Shown here: positions 17,747 through 26,056 of the stretch, in pieces
How positions within the stretch are numbered: position 1 is the first letter of the stretch
Layout: each line of letters starts with the position of its first letter
Assembly (NCBI RefSeq): GCF_013299185.1
Contig: NZ_JAAFKG010000005.1
Span: 1 to 32,847 of the forward strand
DNA: 32,847 nucleotides
Source: Microcoleus sp. bin48.metabat.b7b8b9.023
Lineage (GTDB): Bacteria; Cyanobacteriota; Cyanobacteriia; Cyanobacteriales; Microcoleaceae
Direction: 5' to 3'
Made by a program: the position numbers and the translations under genes
The notes under the pieces: model-generated
Told to the model about the DNA's origin: nothing
Seen by the model: only the letters and a program-made list of their open reading frames with translations
Databases searched by the model: none

Positions 17747-18899
17747 ATGCTACTCGGATTTAAAACCGAATTAAAACTCAATGCCCGACAGCGAATACTG
17801 CTAGCCAAACATTGCGGGGTAGCGCGTCACGCTTGGAATTGGGGACTGTGGTTGACTAAAAACATTCTCGACCACAATCAAGCAAACCCCAAGGAAAAAC
17901 TCAAATTTCCCACAGCTATTGACCTGCACAAACTGTTAGTAGCTATGGTTAAATCAGAGAATGCTTGGTATTACGAGTGCAGCAAATCTACACCGCAGAG
18001 CGCATTAATAGCATTGCGAGAAGCATGGAAGCGGTGTTTTAAAAAGACTGCTGGGGTACCGAAGTTTAAGAGAAAAGGACGGCGAGATTCTTTCACGTTG
18101 GAAGGGACAGTTAAAATAAGCGGGAGTAACAAAATCCAAGTTCCTGTAATTGGCGTCCTCAAGACTTATGAAAGGCTACCACAAGTATCAACCAAGTCTT
18201 GCGCGATATCCCGTATTGCCGACAGGTGGTTTATCAGTTTCAGATTTGATGTAGAACAGGAAGAGTCATGCCAAACAGATATTGTAGGAGTTGACCTCGG
18301 TATTAAAGCATTGGCTACTCTATCGACAGGTGAAGTAGTTATCGGTGCTAAATCCTACAAAAAATATGCAGCAAAACTCTCAAGGATGCAATGGTTGAGT
18401 CGTCATAAAGTCATCGGTTCGAGCAATGGTCAAAAAGCACAAGTCAAGATAGCTAGACTGCATAGAAAGATAGCTAACATCCGTAAAGATACGTTGCACA
18501 AACTAACGACATTACTTGCCAAAAACCACGGTGTAATAGTTATAGAGGATTTGAATGTATCCGGGATGATGGCTAATCATAAACTAGCTGCATCGGTTGC
18601 TGATATGGGTTTCTTTGAGTTCCGCCGCCAGTTAACCTAGAGCGTGCAAGTTGTACGGTTCAAAGTTGGTAATAGTTGACCGTTGGTTCCCAAGCTCAAA
18701 AACCTGTTCTAATTGTGGAACCAAAAAAGACACACTTTTTCTTTCGGAACGGGTGTTTGAGTGCAGCCATTGCGGCAAAGTCATTGACCGTGACTTGAAC
18801 GCAGCAATTAATTTGTCAAAAACCGTCAGTTAGGCGGAGTTAGCCTGCGGACTGGACCAGTGCCGACACTACCAGGATGAAACAGGAAGTAAGCTTTAA
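17747..18899 (+). pseudogene. tnpB: tnpB RNA-guided nuclease gene with a one-base frameshift
   Basis: From ATG 17747 a 297-codon frame encodes the TnpB N-terminal helix-turn-helix and wedge regions and RuvC-I and -II: Asp183 in VGVDLGIKAL and Glu267 in VIVIEDLNVSGMM. It stops at TAG 18638-18640 right after FFEFRRQLT. The next frame continues the expected protein, YGSKLVIVDRWFPSSKTCSNCG, the zinc ribbon and Asp in DRDLNAAINL. Adding one base after TA at 18638-18639 reads T-Y-R-A-C-K-L-Y-G-S without a gap, so a single deletion explains the break. A TAG at 18831-18833 is followed in the same frame by ACGLDQCRHYQDETGSKL to TAA 18897-18899, a tail like those of longer TnpBs, suggesting a nonsense change too. 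Guide (omega) RNA, if any, would lie at the 3' end beyond 18780. Confidence 0.88.
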
Positions 18900-19048
18900 A
18901 GTCCAGCTTTGTATAAAGTTGGGTAGCTTTGGGTAAGTCTTATGTAGCGGTAGAAAACAGCAAAATAGAACTCGGTCGGATCTGAGTAAGTCTTTTACAG
19001 ATTTAGTTACCCGCCGACGGGCTGCGCCAACGCAGAAAGCAGGCTCAT

Positions 19049-19086
19049 AACAGTCCAACCGACTGTTATATATAGGTTCTATATAT
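19049..19086 (+). other. Two adjacent perfect hairpins upstream of the histidine kinase
   Basis: AACAGTC/GACTGTT (19049-19055, 19061-19067) has a 5-nt loop. It is followed immediately by ATATATAG/CTATATAT (19068-19075, 19079-19086) with a 3-nt loop. They end 52 bp before the histidine kinase ATG and could be a leader structure, an operator, or the right end of the tnpB element. Confidence 0.45.
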
Positions 19087-19137
19087 GCAGCACGAATCTG
19101 CTTAAACATCATTAAAAAAAAGAAAGACTTCGTTGCC

Positions 19138-21351
19138 ATGATCGATTACCAGGGAAATCAAGACTTTACTCCGATCGACCAATCGCCTTCAGAGTCTCGC
19201 ACTTTGCATCTACCACAAATGGCAGAACCAGTATCAGTCCAAAAATTTCTGGATCGTCTTATGCAGTACCAGGTCGATCCTGCCCTTGTCGGGCGGCAAA
19301 TTTACCAAATTCTCGCGACCAAAATCGATCGAGAAATCCTGCTGCTACAAATAGCAAAAACTTTGGGGGTTGCTTGTGGGGTAGATTTCTGTTTGGTTGC
19401 TGCTGTAGCTGACCAGAAAGTAGTAATTCCGAATGCTTGCTGGCTTCAGAAGAGCGATCTGCCAAACGCTGCGGATGCAAGTAAGATACCCGAAGACTCC
19501 CAAAGCACAAAATTAGAATCGCCTAGCATATCGCTCGAACATCCTGTTTTCGCAAACCTGCTAGCAGACGGCGAGATAGTAGGGATCTCCGACTATCTTG
19601 ATACTCCTTTGACAGCTTCATCGCCCAATTCCCCTGTGACACCGCTGCCTTGTCGGGCAATTTTGGCAGCGCCTGCGCGATTTGGAGGGGCTGTAAATGG
19701 GACGATCGTTCTTGGTAAGTTGCAACCTCACGAGTGGTCAGCAACGGATCGCCAGCGCTTAGAAGCAGCATCAGAGGCGATCGGTATCGCGATTGCTCAC
19801 CTTCAAAAAACTCAAGAAATTGCCAGTTTAAACGAACAGTTACAGCAACAAGCTAAATACAAAAATCTACTCAGGTCAGTTGCTATTGCGATCGACACCT
19901 GTTCAGAAGTCGATCGAATTTTGCAGCAAGTTATTGAAAATACCGTCAATACCTTGCAAGTAGATAGAGGTCAAATACTGCTGTTCAAAGATACAGACTC
20001 CCCCGCAACAAAAGCCTCCGTCAATCAAACTCCCAAAGCCAAAATAGTATTAATTGGTGAATCTGCACCGACCAAAAATGAAAGTAAACCAGCAATAGAA
20101 CCAAAAGATTCTGGGAAACAAAGCTCGAAAGCCAAATCCAAAACCCAGGCAAAAAGTGCTAATTCCAAATCCAAAAGTTCTAACTCCAAACAAAATAACT
20201 CTCCCACTTTTTGGCTGTCGGAATCTAATTTGTGCGATCGAGCATTCCAGAGCGCACCCCAACCTCTCGCCCTTGCTGACGCCAGCGAATTAATCGACAA
20301 GGAACAAGAGGGAGCCGCAGAAATCTTGAAACTCCAAGGTATTCGGGGGTTGCTGGTAATTCCCATCATGCACGCAAGCAGACAGGAAATTGTCTTAGGG
20401 TTCTTGGTTTTGCAGCACTCCGAGCCGCGCCCTTGGAACCCTGAAGAATTAGAAATTCTGGAATCAGTCTGCGCTCAAGCGAGCAGGGCGATTATTCAAA
20501 CTCAGATATTCAAGGAAGTGCAAACCCAAGTCCAAAAAAGAGATGCTGAGTTGGAAGAAAGTATCAACGTGCAGGAGAAACTGCACGAACAATCTGCCAA
20601 TCAACTAGAGCAACTACGCAAATTGAAGCTGATTAAAGACGAGTTTATCGACAATGTTAGTCACGAGTTGCGTACCCCTTTAACAATCATGAATCTGGCA
20701 ATTCTGATGCTCAAACAGGCCGAACAGCCATCAGCAAGTCGGGCTAATTATCTCGACATTCTAGAGCAGCATTGTGCTAAGGAAGCCGCCCTGGTTCAGG
20801 ATTTGCTAACCTTCAAGCAATTTGAGCGTCAGCCACTTCCTCTTTATCCAGTCAACATCGATCTCAACCTTTTAATTAAAGATTTAGTTGTGGATTTTGA
20901 GAAAAAGTGGGCGGATAAGGGATTGACTCTGAAGGTGGATGTGCCGAAGTTTACCCCTTCCTTGGAAAGCGACCCGGACAGTCTTAAGCGGGTGCTACTG
21001 GAACTGCTGACGAATGCTGGAAAATACTCGGCTTCTGAAACAACGGTAGTTTTTCAGGCGTCTGAGGTAGCCGGCGATATTGTCCTAAGTGTGTCTAATT
21101 TCGGGCGTGGCATTCCTGATGCTGATTTGCCCCACATCTTTGAAAAATTCCGTCGCGGTACTGGCATTACCAACAAAGCGATCGCCGGTACGGGTTTGGG
21201 TCTAGCCCTGGTAAAGTCTTTAGTGCAGCACTTGAATGGTACTATTGATGTGTCTAGTTGTCCGGCAGAAAGTTCTGAATCTGACGAGTTGTGCCGCACA
21301 TCTTTTACTGTGACTTTGCCAAAAATTCCAGCGGAACTATTGAATCTATAA
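19138..21351 (+). CDS. GAF-domain sensor histidine kinase
   Basis: The 737-residue protein lacks transmembrane helices and is probably cytoplasmic. A GAF-like domain covers about 60-225. A second GAF (about 245-460) is split by a Lys/Ser-rich, low-complexity insertion at 311-355 (KAKSKTQAKSANSKSKSSNS). A coiled coil at 460-500 leads to the HisKA domain with the phospho-acceptor His509 (FIDNVSHELRTPL). The ATPase domain shows the N box (Asn626, ELLTNAGKY), G1 GRGIP (656-660), the F box IFEKFRRG and G2 GTGLGLALVK (684-693). All catalytic parts are present. No response regulator is adjacent, so the partner is elsewhere. The GAF ligand cannot be told, and no Cys positioned like a bilin attachment site stands out. 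Confidence 0.9.
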   Translation: MIDYQGNQDFTPIDQSPSESRTLHLPQMAEPVSVQKFLDRLMQYQVDPALVGRQIYQILATKIDREILLLQIAKTLGVACGVDFCLVAAVADQKVVIPNACWLQKSDLPNAADASKIPEDSQSTKLESPSISLEHPVFANLLADGEIVGISDYLDTPLTASSPNSPVTPLPCRAILAAPARFGGAVNGTIVLGKLQPHEWSATDRQRLEAASEAIGIAIAHLQKTQEIASLNEQLQQQAKYKNLLRSVAIAIDTCSEVDRILQQVIENTVNTLQVDRGQILLFKDTDSPATKASVNQTPKAKIVLIGESAPTKNESKPAIEPKDSGKQSSKAKSKTQAKSANSKSKSSNSKQNNSPTFWLSESNLCDRAFQSAPQPLALADASELIDKEQEGAAEILKLQGIRGLLVIPIMHASRQEIVLGFLVLQHSEPRPWNPEELEILESVCAQASRAIIQTQIFKEVQTQVQKRDAELEESINVQEKLHEQSANQLEQLRKLKLIKDEFIDNVSHELRTPLTIMNLAILMLKQAEQPSASRANYLDILEQHCAKEAALVQDLLTFKQFERQPLPLYPVNIDLNLLIKDLVVDFEKKWADKGLTLKVDVPKFTPSLESDPDSLKRVLLELLTNAGKYSASETTVVFQASEVAGDIVLSVSNFGRGIPDADLPHIFEKFRRGTGITNKAIAGTGLGLALVKSLVQHLNGTIDVSSCPAESSESDELCRTSFTVTLPKIPAELLNL

Positions 21352-21384
21352 TAGTTGGGTTGAGAAGCAGTCCTGAATTGCCAG

Positions 21385-21507
21385 CAGGTTTGTAGTGCGG
21401 ACTTCAGTCCGCATAATGCTACAAACAGGTTTGTAGTGCGGACTTCAGTCCGCATAATGCTACAAACAGGTTTGTAGTGCGGACTTCAGTCCGCATAATG
21501 CTACAAA
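21385..21507. repeat. Three identical 41-bp tandem repeats with palindromic core
   Basis: Units start at 21385, 21426 and 21467 and are identical by eye. Each contains TGCGGACT-TC-AGTCCGCA, plus a TTTGTAG...CTACAAA outer pairing. They lie 33 bp after the histidine kinase stop. The core belongs to the same family as the repeats at 30867-30926 and 32299-32847. The rest of 21508-21825 is AT-rich with no gene seen. Confidence 0.92.
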
Positions 21508-21825
21508 CTTTTATTGTTATGGTAATTAGTCGGACATCATATTAGTAGTTGTGCTGGCAGAAACTGATAAAATTATAGTTGTAATAATTATCATTTTTTG
21601 ATTGGATACTTCGTAAAAAATTAAGATATTTTAAATCCAATAGATTTGCAAAAAGGTAATATAAAATAGGTTGAAATTAGTGTATTTACGCGATGATAAA
21701 GGGGTAAATTAGGGGTGTTTTGAGGGCGAAGTCTGATAAGTTGAACAGCAAATTTAAAGTAATTAGTTGGTGGGAACCCACCAACAAAATCAGTTCGGCT
21801 CGATCGCTCAACATTTGATAAATTT

Positions 21826-22053
21826 ATGACCAACATGAAAAACATCTGCCAAAAACTTGCCGTCGCAGCAGCCAGCGGTGCGATCGGTTTTGCAGCCCTT
21901 GAAGCGCTCCCTGCCAAAGCAGCTTCGTTCGCACTGGGAAATTCCACTACCCCACTATTGATTGAATTTTCTGGTAATGTAACGCTCGATGCGGTAAATC
22001 AAGCGTCCATGGGACTTGACGCGCTTGATTCATTCCAAGCCAAATTCTGCTAA
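21826..22053 (+). CDS. Short exported protein, probably a truncated remnant
   Basis: This 75-residue frame begins with a clean signal peptide, MKNICQKLAVAAASGAIGFA... with a likely cleavage after ALPAKA, and then has only about 40 more residues before a stop. The opening closely resembles those of cyanobacterial PEP-CTERM or other secreted proteins, which are normally 200 residues or longer. I therefore suspect a gene cut short, with repeat-like sequence (GGCACGGGGGCACTGCCCC, about 22064-22082) just past the stop. The second ATG at 21835 is an equally good start. Confidence 0.45.
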   Translation: MTNMKNICQKLAVAAASGAIGFAALEALPAKAASFALGNSTTPLLIEFSGNVTLDAVNQASMGLDALDSFQAKFC

Positions 22054-22218
22054 AGAGGGCAGGCACGGGGGCACTGCCCCTACAACTGTCAACTGTTGAA
22101 GGTGTTTGGCTGCAAGTAAATTCCGTTATTTGTCGGGTATTTCTATCTGAGCCGATCGCTTGCTGCAATTTCCAGTTAAAATCGTTGCGGTGCACTTCAA
22201 TAGATCGCGACGAATATT

Positions 22219-23898
22219 ATGCTCACAAAAGCAGCACCTAAACTCCTGCGTTGGCAACGTTCTAAATATTCGCCGCTGGCACGACAAATAGACGTTTTTG
22301 CTGCGACGGCAAAGTTTATGTTTTTTTTGTGGTGGGATGGACTGCTGCAAGATAACTCTGCTCATACTAGAAGAATTCGCGCCCATTGGTTGGTCAATAC
22401 TTTGCTGGATTTGGGCCCGACTTTTATTAAAATCGGGCAGTCTCTCTCGACTCGCGCCGATTTGCTGCCGCTGGAGTACGTGAAGGAGTTGGAACAGTTG
22501 CAGGATCGGGTTCCTGAGTTTAGTTCCGAAGAGGCGATCGCCCTTGTAGAATCTGAGTTAGGCAAAGATATTTACGCTTTGTACCGCGATTTTGACCCGT
22601 TGCCCATTGCCGCTGCGAGTCTGGGACAGGTGCACAAGGCGAGGCTGCACACCGGGGAAGATGTGATTGTGAAGGTGCAGCGCCCGGGTTTGGAAAGGTT
22701 ATTCGATTTGGATGTGAAGGCGGTGCGCCAAGTAATGCGTTTGTGCGATCGCTATTTGCCTGGGACGCGCAAGTACGACCTAGAATCTCTTTATCACGAG
22801 TTTTTTAAGATTTTATATCAAGAGATTGACTACGTGCAAGAAGGTAAAAATTCCGATCGCTTCAGCCATAATTTTCAAGAATATCCTCAGATTATTGTCC
22901 CGAAAGTCTACTGGCAGTACACGACTAAAAAAGTGCTGACTTTAGAATACGCGCCAGGGATTAAGGTGGACGACAGGATCAGTTTAGAGGCGATTGGAGT
23001 AGATATTACAAAGCTGAATCAACTTGGAATTTCCTGTTACTTGAAGCAGTTGTTAATTGACGGTTTTTTCCAAGCTGACCCGCATCCGGGAAATTTGGCG
23101 GTGACAGAAGATGGTAGCTTAATATTTTACGATTTTGGGATGATGGCAGAGGTGAAGTCTCTGGCTAAAGACGAAATGGTCAAGACTTTTTTTGCTGTGC
23201 TGAGAAAGGATACCGATCGGGTACTCGATACTTTAATTGCGATCGGCTTAGTGGAGCAGATGCCGGATATGATGCCGGTACGCAGGCTGATTGCTTTTCT
23301 GCTGGATAAGTTTATTGATAAGCCGATCGACTTTCAAGCATTCAATGAAATCAAGAACGAACTGTACATCATGTTCGAGCAACAACCGTTTCGCTTGCCA
23401 GCAGAAATGATGTTTATTGTCAAGTCGTTGACGACTCTCGACGGGATTGCCAGAACTCTCGACCCTCACTACAATTTCTTAGTATGCGCTCAGCCTTTTG
23501 TCAAGAGTATTGCGGTGAGTAAAGGCCGGAAAAATGCGATCGGAGAATTGGCAAGACAAGCGCGAAATTTTATCACATACAAGTTGCAGCAACCTAGTAA
23601 AGCCGAAGTTTTTCTGAAGCGTTTGGAGAGTCGGATCGAAGATGGGGAATTGCAAATTCGAGTCCGCAATATCGAGAGCGATCGCGCCCTGAAACGCATT
23701 AACCTAGCGCTAAAAACTCTGATTTTTGCCTGTATGGCGGGTTTTGGGGCGCTGACGGGTGCAGTGCTGCTGGTGGGCGGATATCAAACGGGGGCGATCG
23801 TAGCTTTTGGTGTGTCGGGAGGCGTTGGGTTGTTGGTGCTGCGTGCTTTGCTAGACTTGCTGGTGAGGGAAAAGGTCGATCGAATGGTAGAAAAATAA
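22219..23898 (+). CDS. ABC1/AarF/UbiB family atypical kinase
   Basis: The 559-residue protein is a member of the UbiB family, which in cyanobacteria and plastids is linked to prenylquinone and lipid metabolism. Visible motifs: KxGQ (LGPTFIKIGQSLSTRADLLP, about 72-91), the Ala-rich nucleotide loop AAASLGQVHKA (133-143), the VKVQRPG lysine, the catalytic loop DGFFQADPHPGNL and the metal-binding YDFGMMAE. Two transmembrane helices lie at the C-terminus (about 500-520 and 524-545). The domain is complete. It stands alone, with a TA-flanked miniature element 3 bp after its stop. Confidence 0.93.
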   Translation: MLTKAAPKLLRWQRSKYSPLARQIDVFAATAKFMFFLWWDGLLQDNSAHTRRIRAHWLVNTLLDLGPTFIKIGQSLSTRADLLPLEYVKELEQLQDRVPEFSSEEAIALVESELGKDIYALYRDFDPLPIAAASLGQVHKARLHTGEDVIVKVQRPGLERLFDLDVKAVRQVMRLCDRYLPGTRKYDLESLYHEFFKILYQEIDYVQEGKNSDRFSHNFQEYPQIIVPKVYWQYTTKKVLTLEYAPGIKVDDRISLEAIGVDITKLNQLGISCYLKQLLIDGFFQADPHPGNLAVTEDGSLIFYDFGMMAEVKSLAKDEMVKTFFAVLRKDTDRVLDTLIAIGLVEQMPDMMPVRRLIAFLLDKFIDKPIDFQAFNEIKNELYIMFEQQPFRLPAEMMFIVKSLTTLDGIARTLDPHYNFLVCAQPFVKSIAVSKGRKNAIGELARQARNFITYKLQQPSKAEVFLKRLESRIEDGELQIRVRNIESDRALKRINLALKTLIFACMAGFGALTGAVLLVGGYQTGAIVAFGVSGGVGLLVLRALLDLLVREKVDRMVEK

Positions 23899-23901
23899 AT
23901 A

Positions 23902-24009
23902 TAGCGGTTCTCACAAAGATCGGGTACGTTGTTGGGCTTCAGCCCTCTTAGCCTAAGTGGTTATATAAGCTGTCAGTCATACCTCATCTTTTTGGATTGA
24001 GAAAAGCCG
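23902..24009. mobile_element. TA-flanked MITE-like element, copy A
   Basis: It begins TAGCGGTTCTCA after a TA and ends TGAGAAAAGCCG before a TA. The inside matches the reverse complement of the element at 32573-32674, including GTACGTTGTTGGGCTTCAGC (with small differences), AGCTGTCAGTCATACCTCAT and CTTTTT. It is about 108 bp with no coding potential. Copy A is somewhat degenerate at its right end. Confidence 0.75.
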
Positions 24010-24106
24010 TACTTGGTAATTGCGTTCATCGAGCTACGAGCGATAGACTTAGCTATAATTATAGGCAATCAGTTATACTAAATTAGTAACTAACTTGCGA
24101 TCGGAT

Positions 24107-24466
24107 ATGACTGCGGTAACTATCCTGCCTGTAATTAATACCAACGGTGAGAAATCCTATCGCGCTATTGCGGGCGATCGGCAATCTATCGGTCAAACTG
24201 CGGGTCAAGCTTTAGATGCTTTGACTGCTTTGTTAGGCGAAACAAACTTCAGCGCATTAATAGTCATTCAAAGGTTTAATCCTGACGAATTATTTACTAT
24301 CCAACAACAAACAAGATTATCAGAGTTAATGAACTTGTGGCGTACAGCGCGCGATCGAGGACAAAATCTTTCTCCCCAACAACAAGCGGAATTAGAAAGT
24401 CTAGTCGAAGCTGAACTTAAAGCTGCTACTATTCGGACAGAAGTTCTCGTACAACAATCGATCTGA
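24107..24466 (+). CDS. Conserved protein of unknown function, partner of the HNH gene
   Basis: I start this 119-residue protein at ATG 24107 (MTAVTILPVINTNGEKSYRAI), not at an in-frame TTG 12 bp earlier. It has an N-terminal beta-rich part with AGDRQSIGQTAGQALDALTALLG, then ALIVIQRFNPDELF, and a helical C-terminus (LSELMNLWRTARDRGQNLSPQQQAELESLVEAEL). No enzyme motif is visible and I do not recognise the family. The stop TGA overlaps the ATG of the HNH gene by one base, so the two are translationally coupled and probably functionally linked. Confidence 0.7.
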   Translation: MTAVTILPVINTNGEKSYRAIAGDRQSIGQTAGQALDALTALLGETNFSALIVIQRFNPDELFTIQQQTRLSELMNLWRTARDRGQNLSPQQQAELESLVEAELKAATIRTEVLVQQSI

Positions 24467-24867
24467 TGAATCCTAACTACAATTTAGTAGCAGATCGCGC
24501 TGCTCATCGTTGCGAATATTGCCGCGCACCTGAAATCGTATTTAACTTTCCTTTCGAGATTGAACATATTGTTCCACTTTATCGAGGCGGTAATAATGAG
24601 ATTTCAAACTTAGCATTAGCTTGTCGCTCTTGCAATCTGCGGAAAGGAACTAATACAAGCGGAATTGATTCTACATCTAATACAGAAGTTTCCCTGTTTC
24701 ACCCAAGAGAAAATACGTGGGAAGAGAATTTTCAAGTGCAATCTGAGTCAGGTGCGATCGCAGGAATGACACCAGTAGGTAGAGTAACAGTTACAGCTTT
24801 GGGAATGAATTCTCAATCACAGTTAATAGCGCGACAACTATGGATTCGTTTAGGTTTATTTCCGTAA
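24466..24867 (+). CDS. HNH endonuclease
   Basis: The 133-residue protein carries a compact zinc-bound HNH domain: CEYCRAP (CxxC), FEIEHIVPLYRGGNNEISNLALAC and RSCNLRKGT, giving the His-Asn-type catalytic core (EHIVP...NLALAC..CN..K). A C-terminal region of about 55 residues (VSLFHPRENTWEENF...ALGMNSQSQLIARQLWIRLG) follows and is typical of a widespread cyanobacterial HNH group. It starts inside the stop of the preceding gene (TGATG). Likely a DNA endonuclease of defence or mobile origin; the target is unknown. Confidence 0.9.
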   Translation: MNPNYNLVADRAAHRCEYCRAPEIVFNFPFEIEHIVPLYRGGNNEISNLALACRSCNLRKGTNTSGIDSTSNTEVSLFHPRENTWEENFQVQSESGAIAGMTPVGRVTVTALGMNSQSQLIARQLWIRLGLFP

Positions 24868-25036
24868 CTTTGCGGAGCGCGGGTAATCAAACTGCCAATA
24901 TCAGTTAAAGTTGGCATAGGTAAATCTGTGGTTAAAAATTAGAATTTGAGTATAGCATAAATTTATTAATTTTTGAGCTATAATCAAATCAACCTGCCCT
25001 AAGTGTTCCAGAAGATAAGAAGCAGGAGTATTTGGT

Positions 25037-25255
25037 ATGTCAACTACTGTTCGAGAAGTTTACGATCGCGTTCTGTCTACCCTTTCACCAAAGGATAGAC
25101 TGCGCTTGGCAACTCTTATTCTCAACGATTTGGTGCAGCAAAATCTGTCAGTAGTCGATGAAAGCGAGACTTGGACTGAAGAAGATAAACTCGATATAAC
25201 GGCGTTTTCTTTGCAGTACGCGGCTACCATTTTTTCTGAAAATGAGGAGATTTAA
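25037..25255 (+). CDS. Putative antitoxin of a MazF-type pair
   Basis: A 72-residue acidic, helical protein (TTVREVYDRVLSTLSPKDRLRLATLILNDL...) ends in an acidic tail (WTEEDKLDITAFSLQY...SENEEI). It has a good Shine-Dalgarno (AGGAG, 8 nt before ATG) and lies 2 bp before the toxin gene, the usual order of antitoxin then toxin. The helical N-terminus followed by an acidic toxin-wrapping tail fits an antitoxin. The call rests mainly on this context; the DNA-binding family is not clear. Confidence 0.75.
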   Translation: MSTTVREVYDRVLSTLSPKDRLRLATLILNDLVQQNLSVVDESETWTEEDKLDITAFSLQYAATIFSENEEI

Positions 25256-25257
25256 TA

Positions 25258-25593
25258 GTGTCTTTTAATCCTGGTGATGTGGTGACAGTAGATTTTCCTG
25301 GTGTCACTGGCATTAAACGTCGTCCGGCTGTAATTCTATCATCTGTCACCTATAACACAACCCGCCGCGATGTAATAGCTGGACTCCTGACTACACAGAC
25401 AACTGCTTTAGGCGTAACTGATTATATACTCCAAGATTGGGCAACAGCAGGTTTACGAGTCGCTTCGGTTTTTCGCAGTTTTATTGTCACTCTACCGCCA
25501 TCTTCCAACTTAGTTCTAATCGGTCATCTTTCGGAACGTGACTGGAAGGAAGTTCGTGCTTGTTTGAAAGTCGCTCTTGCAGATTGGGAATGA
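25258..25593 (+). CDS. Type II toxin-antitoxin toxin, PemK/MazF family
   Basis: The 111-residue protein shows the MazF/PemK fold: FNPGDVVTVDFPGVTGIKRRPAVILSS (first strands and the RRPAVIL motif), then DVIAGLLTT, LRVASVFRSFIVTLP and IGHLSERDWKEVRACLKVAL. MazF toxins are ribosome-independent mRNA endonucleases. The start is a GTG at 25258, two bases after the antitoxin stop, with GAGGAG 8 nt upstream. All family landmarks are present, so it is probably functional. Confidence 0.9.
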   Translation: MSFNPGDVVTVDFPGVTGIKRRPAVILSSVTYNTTRRDVIAGLLTTQTTALGVTDYILQDWATAGLRVASVFRSFIVTLPPSSNLVLIGHLSERDWKEVRACLKVALADWE

Positions 25594-25694
25594 CATAGTT
25601 GTTACTGTTTGAATAAGAAACGTTCCATAACATCCTCTTTAGAGCAGATTATAATTGAATTTTGCCGACTTAATTTATGAAATATTATGACTTA

Positions 25695-25816
25695 TATCAT
25701 TTCCGTTTACATCGGAATGGTATCATTTGAGATTTGAAACACAGATGTCATTGCGAGCTCTTAGCGAAGCAATCGCAATGGCTATGATATCATTCCGATG
25801 CTACCGGAAGTGATAT
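25695..25816. repeat. Miniature element bounded by 33-bp imperfect inverted repeats
   Basis: The arms 25695-25727 and 25784-25816 are complementary with a few mismatches (ATATCATTTCCG... against ATATCACTTCCG...; both contain CATCGGAATG). A second inverted pair, CATTGCGA/TCGCAATG, lies inside. There is no open frame. The rest of 25594-26056 holds no gene that I can see, apart from the hairpin repeat described next. Confidence 0.7.
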
Positions 25817-25830
25817 TACACACTGACCAA

Positions 25831-25894
25831 AGAAACCGGGTTTTTACCGAATCTGCTGGCTACAACCAAATATTTCGTAAAAAACCCGGTTTCT
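25831..25894. repeat. Hairpin repeat, AGAAACCGGGTTTTT family, copy 1
   Basis: The arms AGAAACCGGGTTTTTAC (25831-25847) and GTAAAAAACCCGGTTTCT (25877-25894) pair almost perfectly around a loop of about 29 nt. Two more copies lie at 27531-27595 and 27613-27676. Confidence 0.85.
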
Positions 25895-26056
25895 GAACCC
25901 CAAACAGTTTATGTTGGCTAATTGCTACGATCCGAATTTCGCGAGTTTGTTTTTTGAATAGTAAAAACCCCCCGTAGCAGGTATTGAAATGACCAAAAGC
26001 CAATAACTTCGTAGAAAAAGGTTCTCACAAAAAGACTTGACAAGGGGCTGAAATCG

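Noticed and set aside
17747..18833. Interpretation as a Cas12-type effector
   Set aside because: Size, the N-terminal region and absence of a CRISPR array fit an IS200/IS605-type TnpB.
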